A stretch of DNA of 64,000 nucleotides from CAYRJD01 sp965205925 (GCA_965205925.1 OZ242183.1:1488001-1552000), one strand, 5' to 3'; counted from the first letter of the stretch, positions 37,173 through 46,683 are shown. Notes: generated by a model from the sequence alone, not told the origin. Numbers and translations: made by a program.

Positions 37173-37864
37173 CCCCCCCCCCTCAACCTGTTTTTCGCGA
37201 TATGTTCTCCCTGTTTTTGGCGTGTTGCCTGTTGTATTGATGTAAGGATAGTAAACAGTAAGGCAGCAATACCGAATACATACTCAGGGCTCAACAATGC
37301 AGACGTAACAGTTGCTTGTGCATTAGAGGAAACAACAAACCCAACCGCCAGGAAAGCAAGGCCGTTAAATAGTAATCCTCTTCTAGAGATATAGTAATCC
37401 TCATTGAGTCTGCGTTGTAAAACGACAAAGAAGATTGGCCAGATTTCAAATAAAACCGCACCGACAGTCTCGTGGATATATCTGAATGACCATGTGAGAA
37501 GCAGTATTCCAAGCCATCGAAAGGGTATAAGGAAAGACCGTACATTGAATATGTTAAATGCTGATCTTGAAGGCCCTTTATTATCGTATGCTTTCTTACG
37601 ATTTAAAAAGACTGCGAATACTGCCCGTAAATACTCCCTTGAAGGTACCCATTTACTAACACAACGCAAATACACAAATAAGGCAACAGCTGTGCAGCCC
37701 GAATAAATTGCCGCAAAGAGGAAAGGGTTCTCCTTCCCACCGGAAAGCACCACAAGCAAAGGAATGCTTCCCCAAAAAACACTAGATAACAGCACCTCTT
37801 TAAGCCCTTTATAGGCCTCTTTGGACCTCCAAGCGGCGTTTGAAGCAGTTGGTGTCTTAGCCAC
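37151..37864 (-). CDS. DMT/EamA-like membrane protein, 5' half (premature stop after G10 tract)
   Basis: 237 aa as it stands; residues 1-228 belong to the gene proper and the last nine are out-of-frame after the tract (..RLRGGGHYLLLS). About five TM helices, with a motif typical of an EamA repeat near its end (LTWSFRYIHETVGAVLFEIWPIFFVVLQRRL). ATG or GTG start at 37864. Drug/metabolite-transporter proteins need ten TMs, so this half alone should not function. With one more G it continues into the 3' half. AT-rich relative to neighbours, suggesting acquisition. Substrate unknown. Confidence 0.75.
   Translation of the reverse strand: MAKTPTASNAAWRSKEAYKGLKEVLLSSVFWGSIPLLVVLSGGKENPFLFAAIYSGCTAVALFVYLRCVSKWVPSREYLRAVFAVFLNRKKAYDNKGPSRSAFNIFNVRSFLIPFRWLGILLLTWSFRYIHETVGAVLFEIWPIFFVVLQRRLNEDYYISRRGLLFNGLAFLAVGFVVSSNAQATVTSALLSPEYVFGIAALLFTILTSIQQATRQKQGEHIAKNRLRGGGHYLLLS
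37173..37182. repeat. C10 homopolymer (G10 in coding strand) splitting the DMT-like gene
   Basis: Ten C on the plus strand. Coding-strand frame before it is that of the 5' half (stop at 37151), frame after it is that of the 3' half. Eleven G (or eight) would join the halves into one 653-codon gene. The tract falls in a predicted cytoplasmic loop between the two five-TM repeats. Confidence 0.9.
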
Positions 37865-37940
37865 TTACCCCTCGCTTTCGTCTAAATCTCTTGCGCTAGC
37901 CAAAAGTCTCGTGAGCCTAGCTTGACAGGCTCAGCCACGC

Positions 37941-38585
37941 TCAATCCCCTCGCAGCGAAGCGAGCCTGGTTGCTGAATCGTGATAGTCCGGGTCAACTTC
38001 GGTAATGCGGCTAAATCCTCGGCGGGCGCGCTGAGTTTCACCTGCGCGATCGTAAAGATCAGCGAGTGCGTACCAGATACGTAAATGCCGCTCACGCACA
38101 ACATTGGTTCGCACCGGTCCTTGCTCTAGCAAGCGAATTGCACCCCTTAGGTCCCCTGAATCAGCTAACGCTCCAGCCATCACAATGCGACCCTCGGTCA
38201 TAGTGTCCGCATCTGGCGCAGCGGAACGCAAGTCATCCCACAGCGAGCGGACTTTGTCGTAGTCGCCGAGCGCTCGATAACAGTCAGCGAGAATCGGCAA
38301 GCTGCCAACACTGTGAGTGGGCACAATCGCGTTGTGCTTGGTAAGCGCTTCGATGGCTCTTTGCCAATGCCCCAGGCGATATTGCGTTAACCCGTGTAGT
38401 TCAACGATCTCTGGTTCGTTTGAGTGTGAGCGCACTAGCTGGGACAGCACGCGCTCTGCGTCTCCCAGGCGACCAGATTGGAAATCTTGCGTAGCACCAC
38501 GCAGCCGCTGCGCAACGCGTTCGCGTTGCTTGTCTGGGACGGTTGCCAGCTCAAAGCGTGGTTTGTTGGCTTTGCTACCGCTCAC
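37941..38585 (-). CDS. TPR-repeat protein
   Basis: 214 aa, soluble, helical. About four to five tetratricopeptide-like units, e.g. GRLGDAERVLSQLVRSHSNEPEIVELHGLTQYRLGHWQRAIEALTKH and LADLYDRAGETQRARRGFSRITEVDPD. No signal peptide or catalytic domain, so a scaffold role is likely. GTG start 9 nt after the CobW stop; probably the last gene of the Opp-amidohydrolase-CobW unit. Confidence 0.8.
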   Translation of the reverse strand: MSGSKANKPRFELATVPDKQRERVAQRLRGATQDFQSGRLGDAERVLSQLVRSHSNEPEIVELHGLTQYRLGHWQRAIEALTKHNAIVPTHSVGSLPILADCYRALGDYDKVRSLWDDLRSAAPDADTMTEGRIVMAGALADSGDLRGAIRLLEQGPVRTNVVRERHLRIWYALADLYDRAGETQRARRGFSRITEVDPDYHDSATRLASLRGD

Positions 38586-38594
38586 ATCCGCAAG

Positions 38595-39623
38595 CTACTC
38601 AGAAGTTGATTGCTTGGAGATTGCTTGGCTCAAACGGCTCTCTAGCCATTCAAGCGCATCTGAATTTTTGAGAACGACAAGGCTCAGGGCGTTGCGACTG
38701 TGCCGACTGCTTGGTGTAATAGCCACACGCTTGCCGACAGCTTGAACCACGTAATCACCAATATCCGAGTCGTCAATACCTGAGCCGCTAACACCCGAGC
38801 CGTTTAGTTGAACGAATCCTTTGAGTCTCAGCACATATTCGGGCAAGTTCTCAAGTAGCGCATTCATTACTTCGACTGGAATCGGTTTGTCTAACAACAC
38901 AGTGCAAGATTCGAAGACATCAGCCGCGTCGTGGCTGTGCTCGTGGCTAGCTGCAGCACCAACTGCCGAATCAAACAAAACATCAAGAGGTACTTCAGCG
39001 TTAGTTGCGCGCAGCATCGCAGCACTAGGGGCAATACTGCGAAGCCAGTCGCACAAGTCGTCTTGCTCCGCGTCCGTGCGCAGTAAATCAACCTTGTTGA
39101 GAATCAGCAAATCTGCAGAACCAATCTGACGGCGCACAGTGTCCGCCACCCAGCGATCGTTGGCGCGTTCTTGCACGGTCTCAGCATCGGCCACCACCGC
39201 CACGGCATCAAGGCGCAGTCCGGGCGTGTGAGCGTAAGCAGCGATTTGCTCTGGGTCCGAAACACCACTTGCCTCAATGAGTAGTCGAGTCGGAGCAGGC
39301 TCACTGGAGCGCACTTGCATTAGTGCTGCAGCGAAACCGTCCGCCAAACTGCAACAGATGCAGCCATTAGCCAAGGTCAGCTTGTCTGCATCTGCAGCGA
39401 TGATGAGGTCTTCATCGATAGATATCTCTCCAAAATCGTTAACGATCACGGCTATGCGCTCGTCTGAACTGCGCAACACATGGTTCACGAGCGTTGTCTT
39501 GCCCGCTCCCAAGTAACCGCCCACGACCGTTACCGCAATGAGCTTTGTCTCGTCGTTTGGCCGCAATCGGTACCGCTGAGATTTAGTTGGATGGGCGCTC
39601 GGCTTCGAGCGGCTCGCCACCAA
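38595..39623 (-). CDS. CobW/COG0523-family metal-chaperone GTPase
   Basis: 342 aa. G3E GTPase: Walker A GGYLGAGKTTL near residue 36, the metal-binding CxCC motif in NGCICCSL, EASGVSDPEQIA, NKVDLL, and a C-terminal CobW_C domain (VLRLKGFVQL). A short His/Glu/Asp stretch (HEHSHDAAD near residue 230) may bind metal. Members hand zinc or other metals to client enzymes. It overlaps the upstream amidohydrolase gene by up to 41 nt (TTG or GTG start), so the amidohydrolase, a metalloenzyme, is a plausible client. That last point is inference. Confidence 0.88.
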   Translation of the reverse strand: MVASRSKPSAHPTKSQRYRLRPNDETKLIAVTVVGGYLGAGKTTLVNHVLRSSDERIAVIVNDFGEISIDEDLIIAADADKLTLANGCICCSLADGFAAALMQVRSSEPAPTRLLIEASGVSDPEQIAAYAHTPGLRLDAVAVVADAETVQERANDRWVADTVRRQIGSADLLILNKVDLLRTDAEQDDLCDWLRSIAPSAAMLRATNAEVPLDVLFDSAVGAAASHEHSHDAADVFESCTVLLDKPIPVEVMNALLENLPEYVLRLKGFVQLNGSGVSGSGIDDSDIGDYVVQAVGKRVAITPSSRHSRNALSLVVLKNSDALEWLESRLSQAISKQSTSE

Positions 39624-41280
39624 GCACGGTGCCCCACACGCCTATGTCTTTCAATGCCATCGGATCAACTTGAGTTGGGTCGTCTTCTAGTACTGCGAAG
39701 TCTGCGAGCTTGCCCGCCTCGATGGTGCCCATCTCATCATCAAGCTTGAGTTGGCGGGCGGCTTCAATGGTTATAGCGCGCAAAGCCGCATCCACGCTGA
39801 TGCACTCATCTGGGCCCAAAACCTCGCCCGATGCGGTTACCCGATTTACAGCGCACCAAGCTGTGTGCAAGTGCCCGAGCGGTGTAATGGGTGAATCAGA
39901 ATGAATGGAAAAACTAACCCCATTCGCCAGCGCAGTTGCGCACGCATTCATTCCTGCTGCTCGCTCCGGCCCAACGGTCGCATCTCGATGCTGATCGCCC
40001 CAGTAATAGATGTGATTGGCAAAGATGTTTGCCGACATCCCCAGAGCAGCCATTCGCCGATATTGCGCAGCGGTAGTGAGCTGGCTGTGTTGGACGGTGT
40101 GGCGATGATCCCAGCGTGGGTGACGCTCTAAGACTTGTTCAACGGCATCGATAAAGACCTCTGAAGCTTCGTCACCGTTGCAGTGGCAATGAACAGTCAA
40201 TCCTGCTCGGTGGTATGCCTCTAACAGGTCAGTCATTTGATCAGGCGCTGTCAGCCACAAACCGTTGCCAGGGTGACCTTGTGGTGGTTTGTAGTAATGC
40301 GGCCAGCTGACTCTGGCGGTGAATCCTTGGATTGATCCATCCAAGATCAGTTTTACGATGCCAAAGCGCAGCTTGGCACTCTGCTCGCCTTTTAGTTTGA
40401 CTGCAAGCTCCGCTAGCTCGCCGGGGTTTTGCGGAACTCCGAACAAGTTCGACATCGCCACCATCACCCTTGCTGGATAGCGCGGATCGTCGGTTACTTT
40501 GCGCCAGTTATCAAGCTGGTCCTGCTCCCACAGCTGCGTGGTTCCCAAGTCGGTCAGCAGCGTGTGGCCAACATTGCGCGCTTCTTGTGCATAGCTCCAG
40601 CGAGCAGCCTCGGCGCGGTTGGCTGCCATCATTTCAGCAAAGGCGTCGCCAGCGAGCATCATCGCCGACGGTTCTTGTAGCTCTCCATTGGGTGCTCCAT
40701 CGGAGTCGCGAGCAACGCCAGGGTTGGTTGAGGTTTCGTCTATACCGCACCGCTGCATCAGTGTGGTATTAGCCGTTGCCAGATGCCCGCTTGCGTGTAA
40801 CACCAACGTGGGTCGAGCACCCGTCACGGTGTCAAGGTGTCGCGCTACTAGTCGCTCGTCATCGAAATAGATCGGGTCTAAGCCCCACGCGAGCAAAGTT
40901 TGCGATTCATCGCTATCAGCCATTTCGGCAGAGGCCTGCGCTAATCGGTCGAGTACATCGTCAACGGATTTACAACCCGCCCAGAGCTTGCCTTGTGGAT
41001 CGCGCCGGTCAAAATAGCCAACATAGGTAAAGCTCCAGAGACCTCCGGACATCACATGGCAGTGGGCTTCAATAAAGCCCGGCATAAGAACGTGCTCGCT
41101 GAAACGATTGTCAACGCGATGGTCTCCCCATTGCGCCAGCTCAGCAGCACTGCCTACACCGAGTACGCGGTCCCCTGACACAGCCACCGCTTCAGCGAAA
41201 GCGAAAGCAGGGTTCATCGTGATAACCCGCCTAGTGGGATAGATCGTGAACGGCTCTGGCGTTGCTGTTTGTTCGCTCAT
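39583..41280 (-). CDS. YtcJ-like metal-dependent amidohydrolase
   Basis: 565 aa amidohydrolase of the YtcJ/NfdA group. The metal-binding HxH is in PGFIEAHCHVMSGG near residue 75; VHCHCNGDEA and HTVQHSQL supply further His ligands, and SIHSDSPITPLGHL supplies the catalytic Asp. Composite beta domain at both ends. Hydrolyses an amide or formamide bond; substrate not readable. Its ATG is 3 nt after the stop of the last importer gene, so it probably acts on what that importer brings in. Confidence 0.88.
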   Translation of the reverse strand: MSEQTATPEPFTIYPTRRVITMNPAFAFAEAVAVSGDRVLGVGSAAELAQWGDHRVDNRFSEHVLMPGFIEAHCHVMSGGLWSFTYVGYFDRRDPQGKLWAGCKSVDDVLDRLAQASAEMADSDESQTLLAWGLDPIYFDDERLVARHLDTVTGARPTLVLHASGHLATANTTLMQRCGIDETSTNPGVARDSDGAPNGELQEPSAMMLAGDAFAEMMAANRAEAARWSYAQEARNVGHTLLTDLGTTQLWEQDQLDNWRKVTDDPRYPARVMVAMSNLFGVPQNPGELAELAVKLKGEQSAKLRFGIVKLILDGSIQGFTARVSWPHYYKPPQGHPGNGLWLTAPDQMTDLLEAYHRAGLTVHCHCNGDEASEVFIDAVEQVLERHPRWDHRHTVQHSQLTTAAQYRRMAALGMSANIFANHIYYWGDQHRDATVGPERAAGMNACATALANGVSFSIHSDSPITPLGHLHTAWCAVNRVTASGEVLGPDECISVDAALRAITIEAARQLKLDDEMGTIEAGKLADFAVLEDDPTQVDPMALKDIGVWGTVLGGEPLEAERPSN

Positions 41281-41283
41281 CGC

Positions 41284-42213
41284 TTACTCCTGTGCCACAA
41301 AGTGGCCCGCTGATACCTCAATAAATTCCACCAGCTCGGGCGAACTGCCCGACTCAAAGATGGGACTAGGAATTTCATCGGTACGCACAGAACGGTCAGT
41401 ACGACGCAAGCGAGGATTAGCTATCGGAACTGCATCTAGCAAACGCTGTGTGTAAGAGTGTGCTGGATTTTCAAATATCGCTTGGCGCGTACCAAGCTCA
41501 ACGATCTGCCCCAGATACATCACCGCTACTCGGTGGGCGACTTGCTCCACGACAGCGAGATCGTGACTGATGAACAGATACGACAAACCTAGCTCGGCTT
41601 GCAAATCCATCATCAGGTTTACGACTTGTGCCTGGATAGAGACATCCAACGCGGAAACGGCTTCGTCGGTGATTACCAAGTCAGGCTGCAACGCCAAGGC
41701 GCGTGCGATGCAGATGCGTTGTCGTTGACCGCCGGAGAACTGATGCGGATATTGAGGCATGTCATCAGCAGACAAGCCGACTCTCACCAACAACTCCGCC
41801 ACCGCTTCGGGAATCTCTTTGCGAGCCAGCGTGCGATGAATATCAAACGGCTCCCCCACCGTCTTGCCGATTGGTCGTCTTGGATCCAAGCTGGCAAACG
41901 GATCTTGAAACACGATCTGCATTTTGCGGCGGTGCTTACGCAACTCTTGTGATCGCAGCTTGGTGATGTCAGTGCCGTCAAGAGTGATTGTGCCGCTGGT
42001 GGGATCAAGAAGTCGGATAATCAAATACGCCAGCGTGGACTTTCCGCATCCGCTCTCACCTACCACTGCCAAAGTTTCGTTGCGATTCACCTCAAGACTG
42101 ACCTGCTCTACAGCGTGTATGCGTGCCTTGTTGGCAGTGGGAAAGCCCTTGGTCAAAGCCTTGACCTCCACTAGCGGATGGTCGACGCGAGAATCGTTGT
42201 CTAATGCAGTCAC
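41284..42213 (-). CDS. Oligopeptide/dipeptide ABC importer ATPase (OppF/DppF type)
   Basis: 309 aa. Walker A GESGCGKST near residue 56, signature FSGGQRQRICIARALA, Walker B DLVITDEAVSALDVS, H-loop ISHDLAVVE. C-terminal oligopeptide_HPY domain (ENPAHSYTQRLLDAVPIANP). The Walker B carries EAVSALD where EPTSALD is usual. Fifth gene of the importer run, before the amidohydrolase. Confidence 0.92.
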   Translation of the reverse strand: MTALDNDSRVDHPLVEVKALTKGFPTANKARIHAVEQVSLEVNRNETLAVVGESGCGKSTLAYLIIRLLDPTSGTITLDGTDITKLRSQELRKHRRKMQIVFQDPFASLDPRRPIGKTVGEPFDIHRTLARKEIPEAVAELLVRVGLSADDMPQYPHQFSGGQRQRICIARALALQPDLVITDEAVSALDVSIQAQVVNLMMDLQAELGLSYLFISHDLAVVEQVAHRVAVMYLGQIVELGTRQAIFENPAHSYTQRLLDAVPIANPRLRRTDRSVRTDEIPSPIFESGSSPELVEFIEVSAGHFVAQE

Positions 42214-42222
42214 GTAATCTGA

Positions 42223-43071
42223 TCAGGCAGTCAGCAAATCAAAGCGGCGCGGGGCATCTTGCCCGGCCATTGAACCCAGACGAGGTACTGCAGCGAGCAG
42301 CTCGCGCGTATAAGGGTGTTGTGGTTGCTCGAAGATGTCGTGGACACCGTTTCGCTCAACAACCTGTGACGAGCGCATCACAACGACCTCGTCAGCAATC
42401 TCAGCAACCACGCCCATGTCGTGGGTGATCATGAGCACTGCCGCTCCGGTTTCTCTTTGCAGTTCAGCCAACAATGCGAGAATCTGAGCTTGGATCGTCA
42501 CGTCAAGCGCAGTGGTGGGTTCATCGGCTATGAGAATGTTTGGATCGCATGCCAACGCCATAGCAATCATTACTCGCTGACGCATTCCGCCCGACATTTC
42601 ATGCGGATATTGGCGCAGTCGAGAAACGGCGTCAGGGATCCGCACACGGTCAAACATCTCCAATGCTCGCTGGCGCGCTTGGAGACGTGACATTGAGCGG
42701 TGCAGGCGTAGTGCCTCGTAAATCTGGCTGCCCACGGTGTAAACGGGGTTCAGGCTGGTAAGTGGTTCTTGGAAAATCATCGAAATGCGATTCCCGCGCA
42801 CCGCACGCATCTGTTGTTCGGACAGTTGCAAAAGATCGGTCGTAGTGTCATCGTCTTCTCGATAGAGAACTTTGCCGGCACCAATCGTGGCGCGGGTGCC
42901 AATCTCGATTAGCCGCATTATTGCTAACGCTGACACTGATTTACCGGAGCCAGATTCGCCTACAACTGCAAGCGTCTTGCCGTCGTGGAGATCAAACGAG
43001 ACGTCTTGTACCGCTACAAAGTCGTCAAAACGAACGGTCAATCCACTCACTGCGAGTCTTGGGCTAGACAT
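42223..43071 (-). CDS. Oligopeptide/dipeptide ABC importer ATPase (OppD/DppD type)
   Basis: 282 aa. Walker A GESGSGKSV, signature MSGGMRQRVMIAMALA, Walker B NILIADEPTTALDVT, ITHDMGVV. Shorter C-terminus than classic OppD and without the usual cysteine cluster, though QPQHPYTRELLAAVPRLGS is present. Pairs with OppF to power the two permeases. Its start is 3 nt downstream of the OppC stop. Confidence 0.92.
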   Translation of the reverse strand: MSSPRLAVSGLTVRFDDFVAVQDVSFDLHDGKTLAVVGESGSGKSVSALAIMRLIEIGTRATIGAGKVLYREDDDTTTDLLQLSEQQMRAVRGNRISMIFQEPLTSLNPVYTVGSQIYEALRLHRSMSRLQARQRALEMFDRVRIPDAVSRLRQYPHEMSGGMRQRVMIAMALACDPNILIADEPTTALDVTIQAQILALLAELQRETGAAVLMITHDMGVVAEIADEVVVMRSSQVVERNGVHDIFEQPQHPYTRELLAAVPRLGSMAGQDAPRRFDLLTA

Positions 43072-43074
43072 CGC

Positions 43075-43980
43075 TTAACGTCCTTTCAGCTTGGGGTTGA
43101 AAGCATCTTGTAGCCCGTCTCCGATGAGGCTGAAGCTCAGCACGGTCACGAAGATCGCAAGCCCTGGAAACGTGACCGACCACCAAGCCGTCAAGAAATT
43201 ACCGCGGTTTAGCCCGATCATCAGACCCCAACTTGTCGAGTTGGCATCGCCCAATCCCAAGAAAGACAGACCAGCCTCAAACAAGATCGCGGTACCCATT
43301 ATCAATGTGGCTGACACAATCAGCGGAGGTAAAGCATTAGGGAATACCACTCGGCGGATAATTCGCCAATCAGTGGCACCGAGCGCTCGTGCCGCACGAA
43401 CGAACTCCAGGTTTCGCAGCCGTAAGAACTCAGCGCGGGTGATACGCGCAATCCCGGGCCACGCAGTTACTCCGATTGCAAAGGAGATCGTCCACTTCGA
43501 AGGCGTAAACAGTGACACCAACACCATTGCAAACAACAGCGCTGGCAGTACTTGAAAGAACTCAGTGATTCGCACGAACACGCCGCTGAGCCATCCGCTG
43601 TAGTAGCCGGCTAGTGATCCGATGGTCACTCCGATAACAATCACCATAGAAGCGGCAACTGCTGCAACCGTCAGACTCGTGGCTCCACCTGTCAAGACGC
43701 CAGCGAGAACATCACGCCCTAAGTAATCGGTTCCTATAGGAGCTTGAGAGATCTCGCCAGGAGGTGTTAGTGGTCGCGCGATGATGCTTCGAGGGTTGTT
43801 GGAGTACAGCAAAGGACCCAAAAATGTCATCACGACGATGCCAACCAAAAGCACTACGCCTGCCACGGCTGCCTTGTTTCGCAAGAATAGCCGCAGTGTT
43901 TCTTGCCCTGGGCTCACATGCCCGCGCTCTGTCCGAGCTTCACTCATCAGGTCACTGCTCGGTGATTCTTCGCTAGGCAC
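43075..43980 (-). CDS. Oligopeptide/dipeptide ABC importer permease (OppC/DppC type)
   Basis: 301 aa from GTG 43980 (ATG 43947 is an alternative). N-terminal TM preceded by the RLFLRNKAAVAGVVLLV segment, then the BPD_transp domain with the EAA loop RAARALGATDWRIIRRVVFPNALPPLI. An eight-base overlap with the OppB gene if GTG is used. About six TM helices. Confidence 0.92.
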   Translation of the reverse strand: MPSEESPSSDLMSEARTERGHVSPGQETLRLFLRNKAAVAGVVLLVGIVVMTFLGPLLYSNNPRSIIARPLTPPGEISQAPIGTDYLGRDVLAGVLTGGATSLTVAAVAASMVIVIGVTIGSLAGYYSGWLSGVFVRITEFFQVLPALLFAMVLVSLFTPSKWTISFAIGVTAWPGIARITRAEFLRLRNLEFVRAARALGATDWRIIRRVVFPNALPPLIVSATLIMGTAILFEAGLSFLGLGDANSTSWGLMIGLNRGNFLTAWWSVTFPGLAIFVTVLSFSLIGDGLQDAFNPKLKGR

Positions 43981-44959
43981 GAGCTTTGTCTTTCACTCGG
44001 ATACGCGGATCAATGACGGTGTAGAGCAGATCGGTCAGCAAATTGGCAACTATCACCATCACTGCTGAGATAAGCAACACGCCTAGCAGTACCGAAGTGT
44101 CGCGTCGCAGAATCGAATCAAACGCGAGCCTTCCTAGCCCCGGCCAGTTAAAGACCGTCTCAACTAGTAAGGCACCAGACAAAAGCGCTCCGAACTGCAA
44201 GCCAGCCACTGTGACCAACGGAATGATGGCGTTGCGAAGCGCATGCTTATAAACCACCACTCCTTCGCTCAATCCTTTGGCGCGAGCGGTGCGGATGTAA
44301 TCCGACTCCAGTACTTCCAGCATCGATGCGCGCGAAAGTCGGCTGTATTGAGCCAGGTAAATCAACCCCAACGTCAGCGCTGGGAGTATCAGGTGTTCGA
44401 CTATGTCAACCGAAGTGCCGATTATTCCTGCGGTATAAGTGACATCGTGCCAACCCTGCACCGGCAGCAGCTGCCAGGTTGAGGCGAACAAGATCACCAA
44501 CATGATGCCGGTCCAGAACACGGGCATCGAAAATCCCACCAACGCCAGAACCGTGGCTCCATGGCTAACCGGGCTTTCAGGGCGACGAGCGGTTGCGACT
44601 CCCACCAACGTTCCTGCTGCGATGGCGAATGCCAATGCAGAACCCACCAGCAAGGTCGTTGGCCACACTCTTTGGGCAATCAACGAGGTCACTGATTGGT
44701 TGAAGAAATAGGAGTCGCCGAGATCTCCAGTGCTAACACGCCCTACATAGGTAGCGAGCTGAACTACAAGAGGCTCATCTAATCCATATTGAGAGCGAAT
44801 CTCCTCAACTAGCTCAGGATCACCAGCGCCGCTTTCCCCAACAATCACCGTGGCAGGGTCGCCAGGTGTTAGGTGGATGAGCAGGAAGTTGAGAACAATC
44901 ACTGCCAAGATGAGCCCAATCGCTTGGGCGACTCTCGCAGCGATCGTTCGCAGTATCAA
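43973..44959 (-). CDS. Oligopeptide/dipeptide ABC importer permease (OppB/DppB type)
   Basis: 328 aa. Typical OppB start with one TM then the long periplasmic loop (HLTPGDPATVIVGE..GLDEPLVVQLATYVGRVSTGDLGDSYFF), followed by five TMs and the EAA loop (RTARAKGLSEGVVVYKHALRNAIIPLV). ATG or near start at 44959. Follows the binding-protein gene by 35 nt. Confidence 0.92.
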   Translation of the reverse strand: MILRTIAARVAQAIGLILAVIVLNFLLIHLTPGDPATVIVGESGAGDPELVEEIRSQYGLDEPLVVQLATYVGRVSTGDLGDSYFFNQSVTSLIAQRVWPTTLLVGSALAFAIAAGTLVGVATARRPESPVSHGATVLALVGFSMPVFWTGIMLVILFASTWQLLPVQGWHDVTYTAGIIGTSVDIVEHLILPALTLGLIYLAQYSRLSRASMLEVLESDYIRTARAKGLSEGVVVYKHALRNAIIPLVTVAGLQFGALLSGALLVETVFNWPGLGRLAFDSILRRDTSVLLGVLLISAVMVIVANLLTDLLYTVIDPRIRVKDKARA

Positions 44960-44994
44960 GCTGGCGCAATCGCGTCAGATGTAAAGGGTCGTGG

Positions 44995-46683
44995 TTACTG
45001 ATCCAGCCACACGTTAAGCATCGGAGACATCAGTCCCCAGATGGTGTCGGACGGTGGGCTGTTCACCGCTTGGGTGTATGCCTGCCAGAAAGGTGGAGTC
45101 GTCAAGAAGTAGATAGGAACATCTTCTGCCACGATTTCTTGGAACTGCGCGTAAAGCTCTGTTCTTGCTTCCTGATCAAACTCTTGGCCTGCGTCGATGA
45201 GTAGTTGATCAACGTCGGGATTGGAGTAGCCGGAGTTGTTCGTCCAGATAACGCCAACGCGGTTGTCGCTCAGGTAGGTGCGGTGCACACCTATGACGGG
45301 ATCACCCCAGTTCCAGACATTGTTGATAGTCATCTGGAACTCACCTGAAGAAACGCGTTGCGCCCAGGTCGGGAAGTCAGGAGACACGCTCAACTCCACC
45401 TCAATGCCTGCCTCAGTTAGCGCTTGCACCACATATTCGGCGAGCACAACCTGTGTAGGCGGTATGTAGTCAATGGTGAGTTGCAGTTCGCCTTCTTCGT
45501 AGCCCGCCTCGGCAAGTAGCTCTTTGGCTTGCTCTATGTTCTTGTCATAGTGGTTGACGTCGTCGTTATGGAAGGGGCTGGCGGTCGCGATGCCCGTCGG
45601 TGCGGGGAACGTAAGCCCAAGCTCTATGACGTCAGCTAGGAACTCACGGTCAACTGCGTAAGCGATTGCTTGACGAACTCGTTTGTCCGACAGTGCAGGG
45701 TCGTCCACGTTGAACTCCAGCCACTGGATCTGACCAATGGCTTCGTGTCCTTGAGCTGTCACTTCAACATCTGGGTTGTCCATCAAGCGCAAGACGTTTG
45801 CTTGTGGTCCAAGCGTGGCCGACAGGTGAGTCGTTCCGTTTTCAAGACCAAGAACGATTGAAGCGCTGTCGGGAGTGATCTCAATAACGATGCCCGCAAG
45901 ACATGGGGCGCCTTCAATGAAGAAGTCGTCAAAGCGCTCCATTCGGATGATGGACCCTGCCTCGTATTCGACCAGCCTGAATGGTCCTGATCCGATGAAA
46001 TTCTCGGTGTTACGCGGGTGCGTCTTGATGTCTTGGCCGTCGTCAAAAATGTGTTTGGGAATGATCGGCAACAAACCAGGCGACATTGCCAGCAGGATCG
46101 CTGGGTGTGGCTGGCTTAAGTTGATGACCACCGTTTGATCGTCGGGTGTGTCAACGCTTGTCACCGGAGCGAACATCGGTTTGAACGGATGATTTGCCTG
46201 CACAGTCAAAATGGAGAAAGCCACATCGGCAGACGTGATCGGCATTCCATCGTGGAAGACAGCGTCGCTGACCAGATTCAGAGTGACAGATAGTCCATCA
46301 TCGGCTACCTCCCAGCTTTCAGCTAGGTAGGGCATCGGGTTGTAGTTGGCGTCGTAGAGCAGTGGGCTGGCATTCAACTGCGTGCCAGGCACTGCGGTGG
46401 CGTAGCCGGACTGAACAGCCCCGTTGAAGTGGCGAGGAGTTTGGTTGCTTCCAAGGATCAGCGTGCCGTCTCGGTTTGCGCCATCGTTGCATCGCTCGTC
46501 ACCGCTGACCGTTTGCGTCGTAGTAGTCGGAGATGTGCCGCTATCCACAGTGGTGCTTGCGCCGCCGTCTGTGTCTGTGCCGCCGTCCGCATCGTTGTCG
46601 TCATCGCTTCCGCAAGACGCGGCAATGAGGGTGAAGGCAAACAGCAATGCCAGGACAGATCGTTTTTTTGAAATTGCTCTCAC
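44995..46683 (-). CDS. Extracellular solute-binding lipoprotein, family 5 (OppA/DppA type)
   Basis: 562 aa. Signal peptide with a lipobox ending IAASC (Cys near 24), followed by an Asp/Gly/Thr-rich linker to about residue 65, then the SBP_bac_5 fold (LAESWEVADDGLSVTLNLVSDAVFHDGMPITSADVAFS). GTG start at 46683 with GAGAGG seven bases upstream. First gene of the importer, so its ligand defines the operon: a peptide, or given the following amidohydrolase, an amide-bearing small molecule. Confidence 0.92.
   Translation of the reverse strand: MRAISKKRSVLALLFAFTLIAASCGSDDDNDADGGTDTDGGASTTVDSGTSPTTTTQTVSGDERCNDGANRDGTLILGSNQTPRHFNGAVQSGYATAVPGTQLNASPLLYDANYNPMPYLAESWEVADDGLSVTLNLVSDAVFHDGMPITSADVAFSILTVQANHPFKPMFAPVTSVDTPDDQTVVINLSQPHPAILLAMSPGLLPIIPKHIFDDGQDIKTHPRNTENFIGSGPFRLVEYEAGSIIRMERFDDFFIEGAPCLAGIVIEITPDSASIVLGLENGTTHLSATLGPQANVLRLMDNPDVEVTAQGHEAIGQIQWLEFNVDDPALSDKRVRQAIAYAVDREFLADVIELGLTFPAPTGIATASPFHNDDVNHYDKNIEQAKELLAEAGYEEGELQLTIDYIPPTQVVLAEYVVQALTEAGIEVELSVSPDFPTWAQRVSSGEFQMTINNVWNWGDPVIGVHRTYLSDNRVGVIWTNNSGYSNPDVDQLLIDAGQEFDQEARTELYAQFQEIVAEDVPIYFLTTPPFWQAYTQAVNSPPSDTIWGLMSPMLNVWLDQ

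Noticed and set aside
36142..37706. Plus-strand open frames within the AT-rich transporter region
   Set aside because: Short, lacking conserved features, and antisense to a clearly membrane-protein-like minus-strand frame that crosses the tract.
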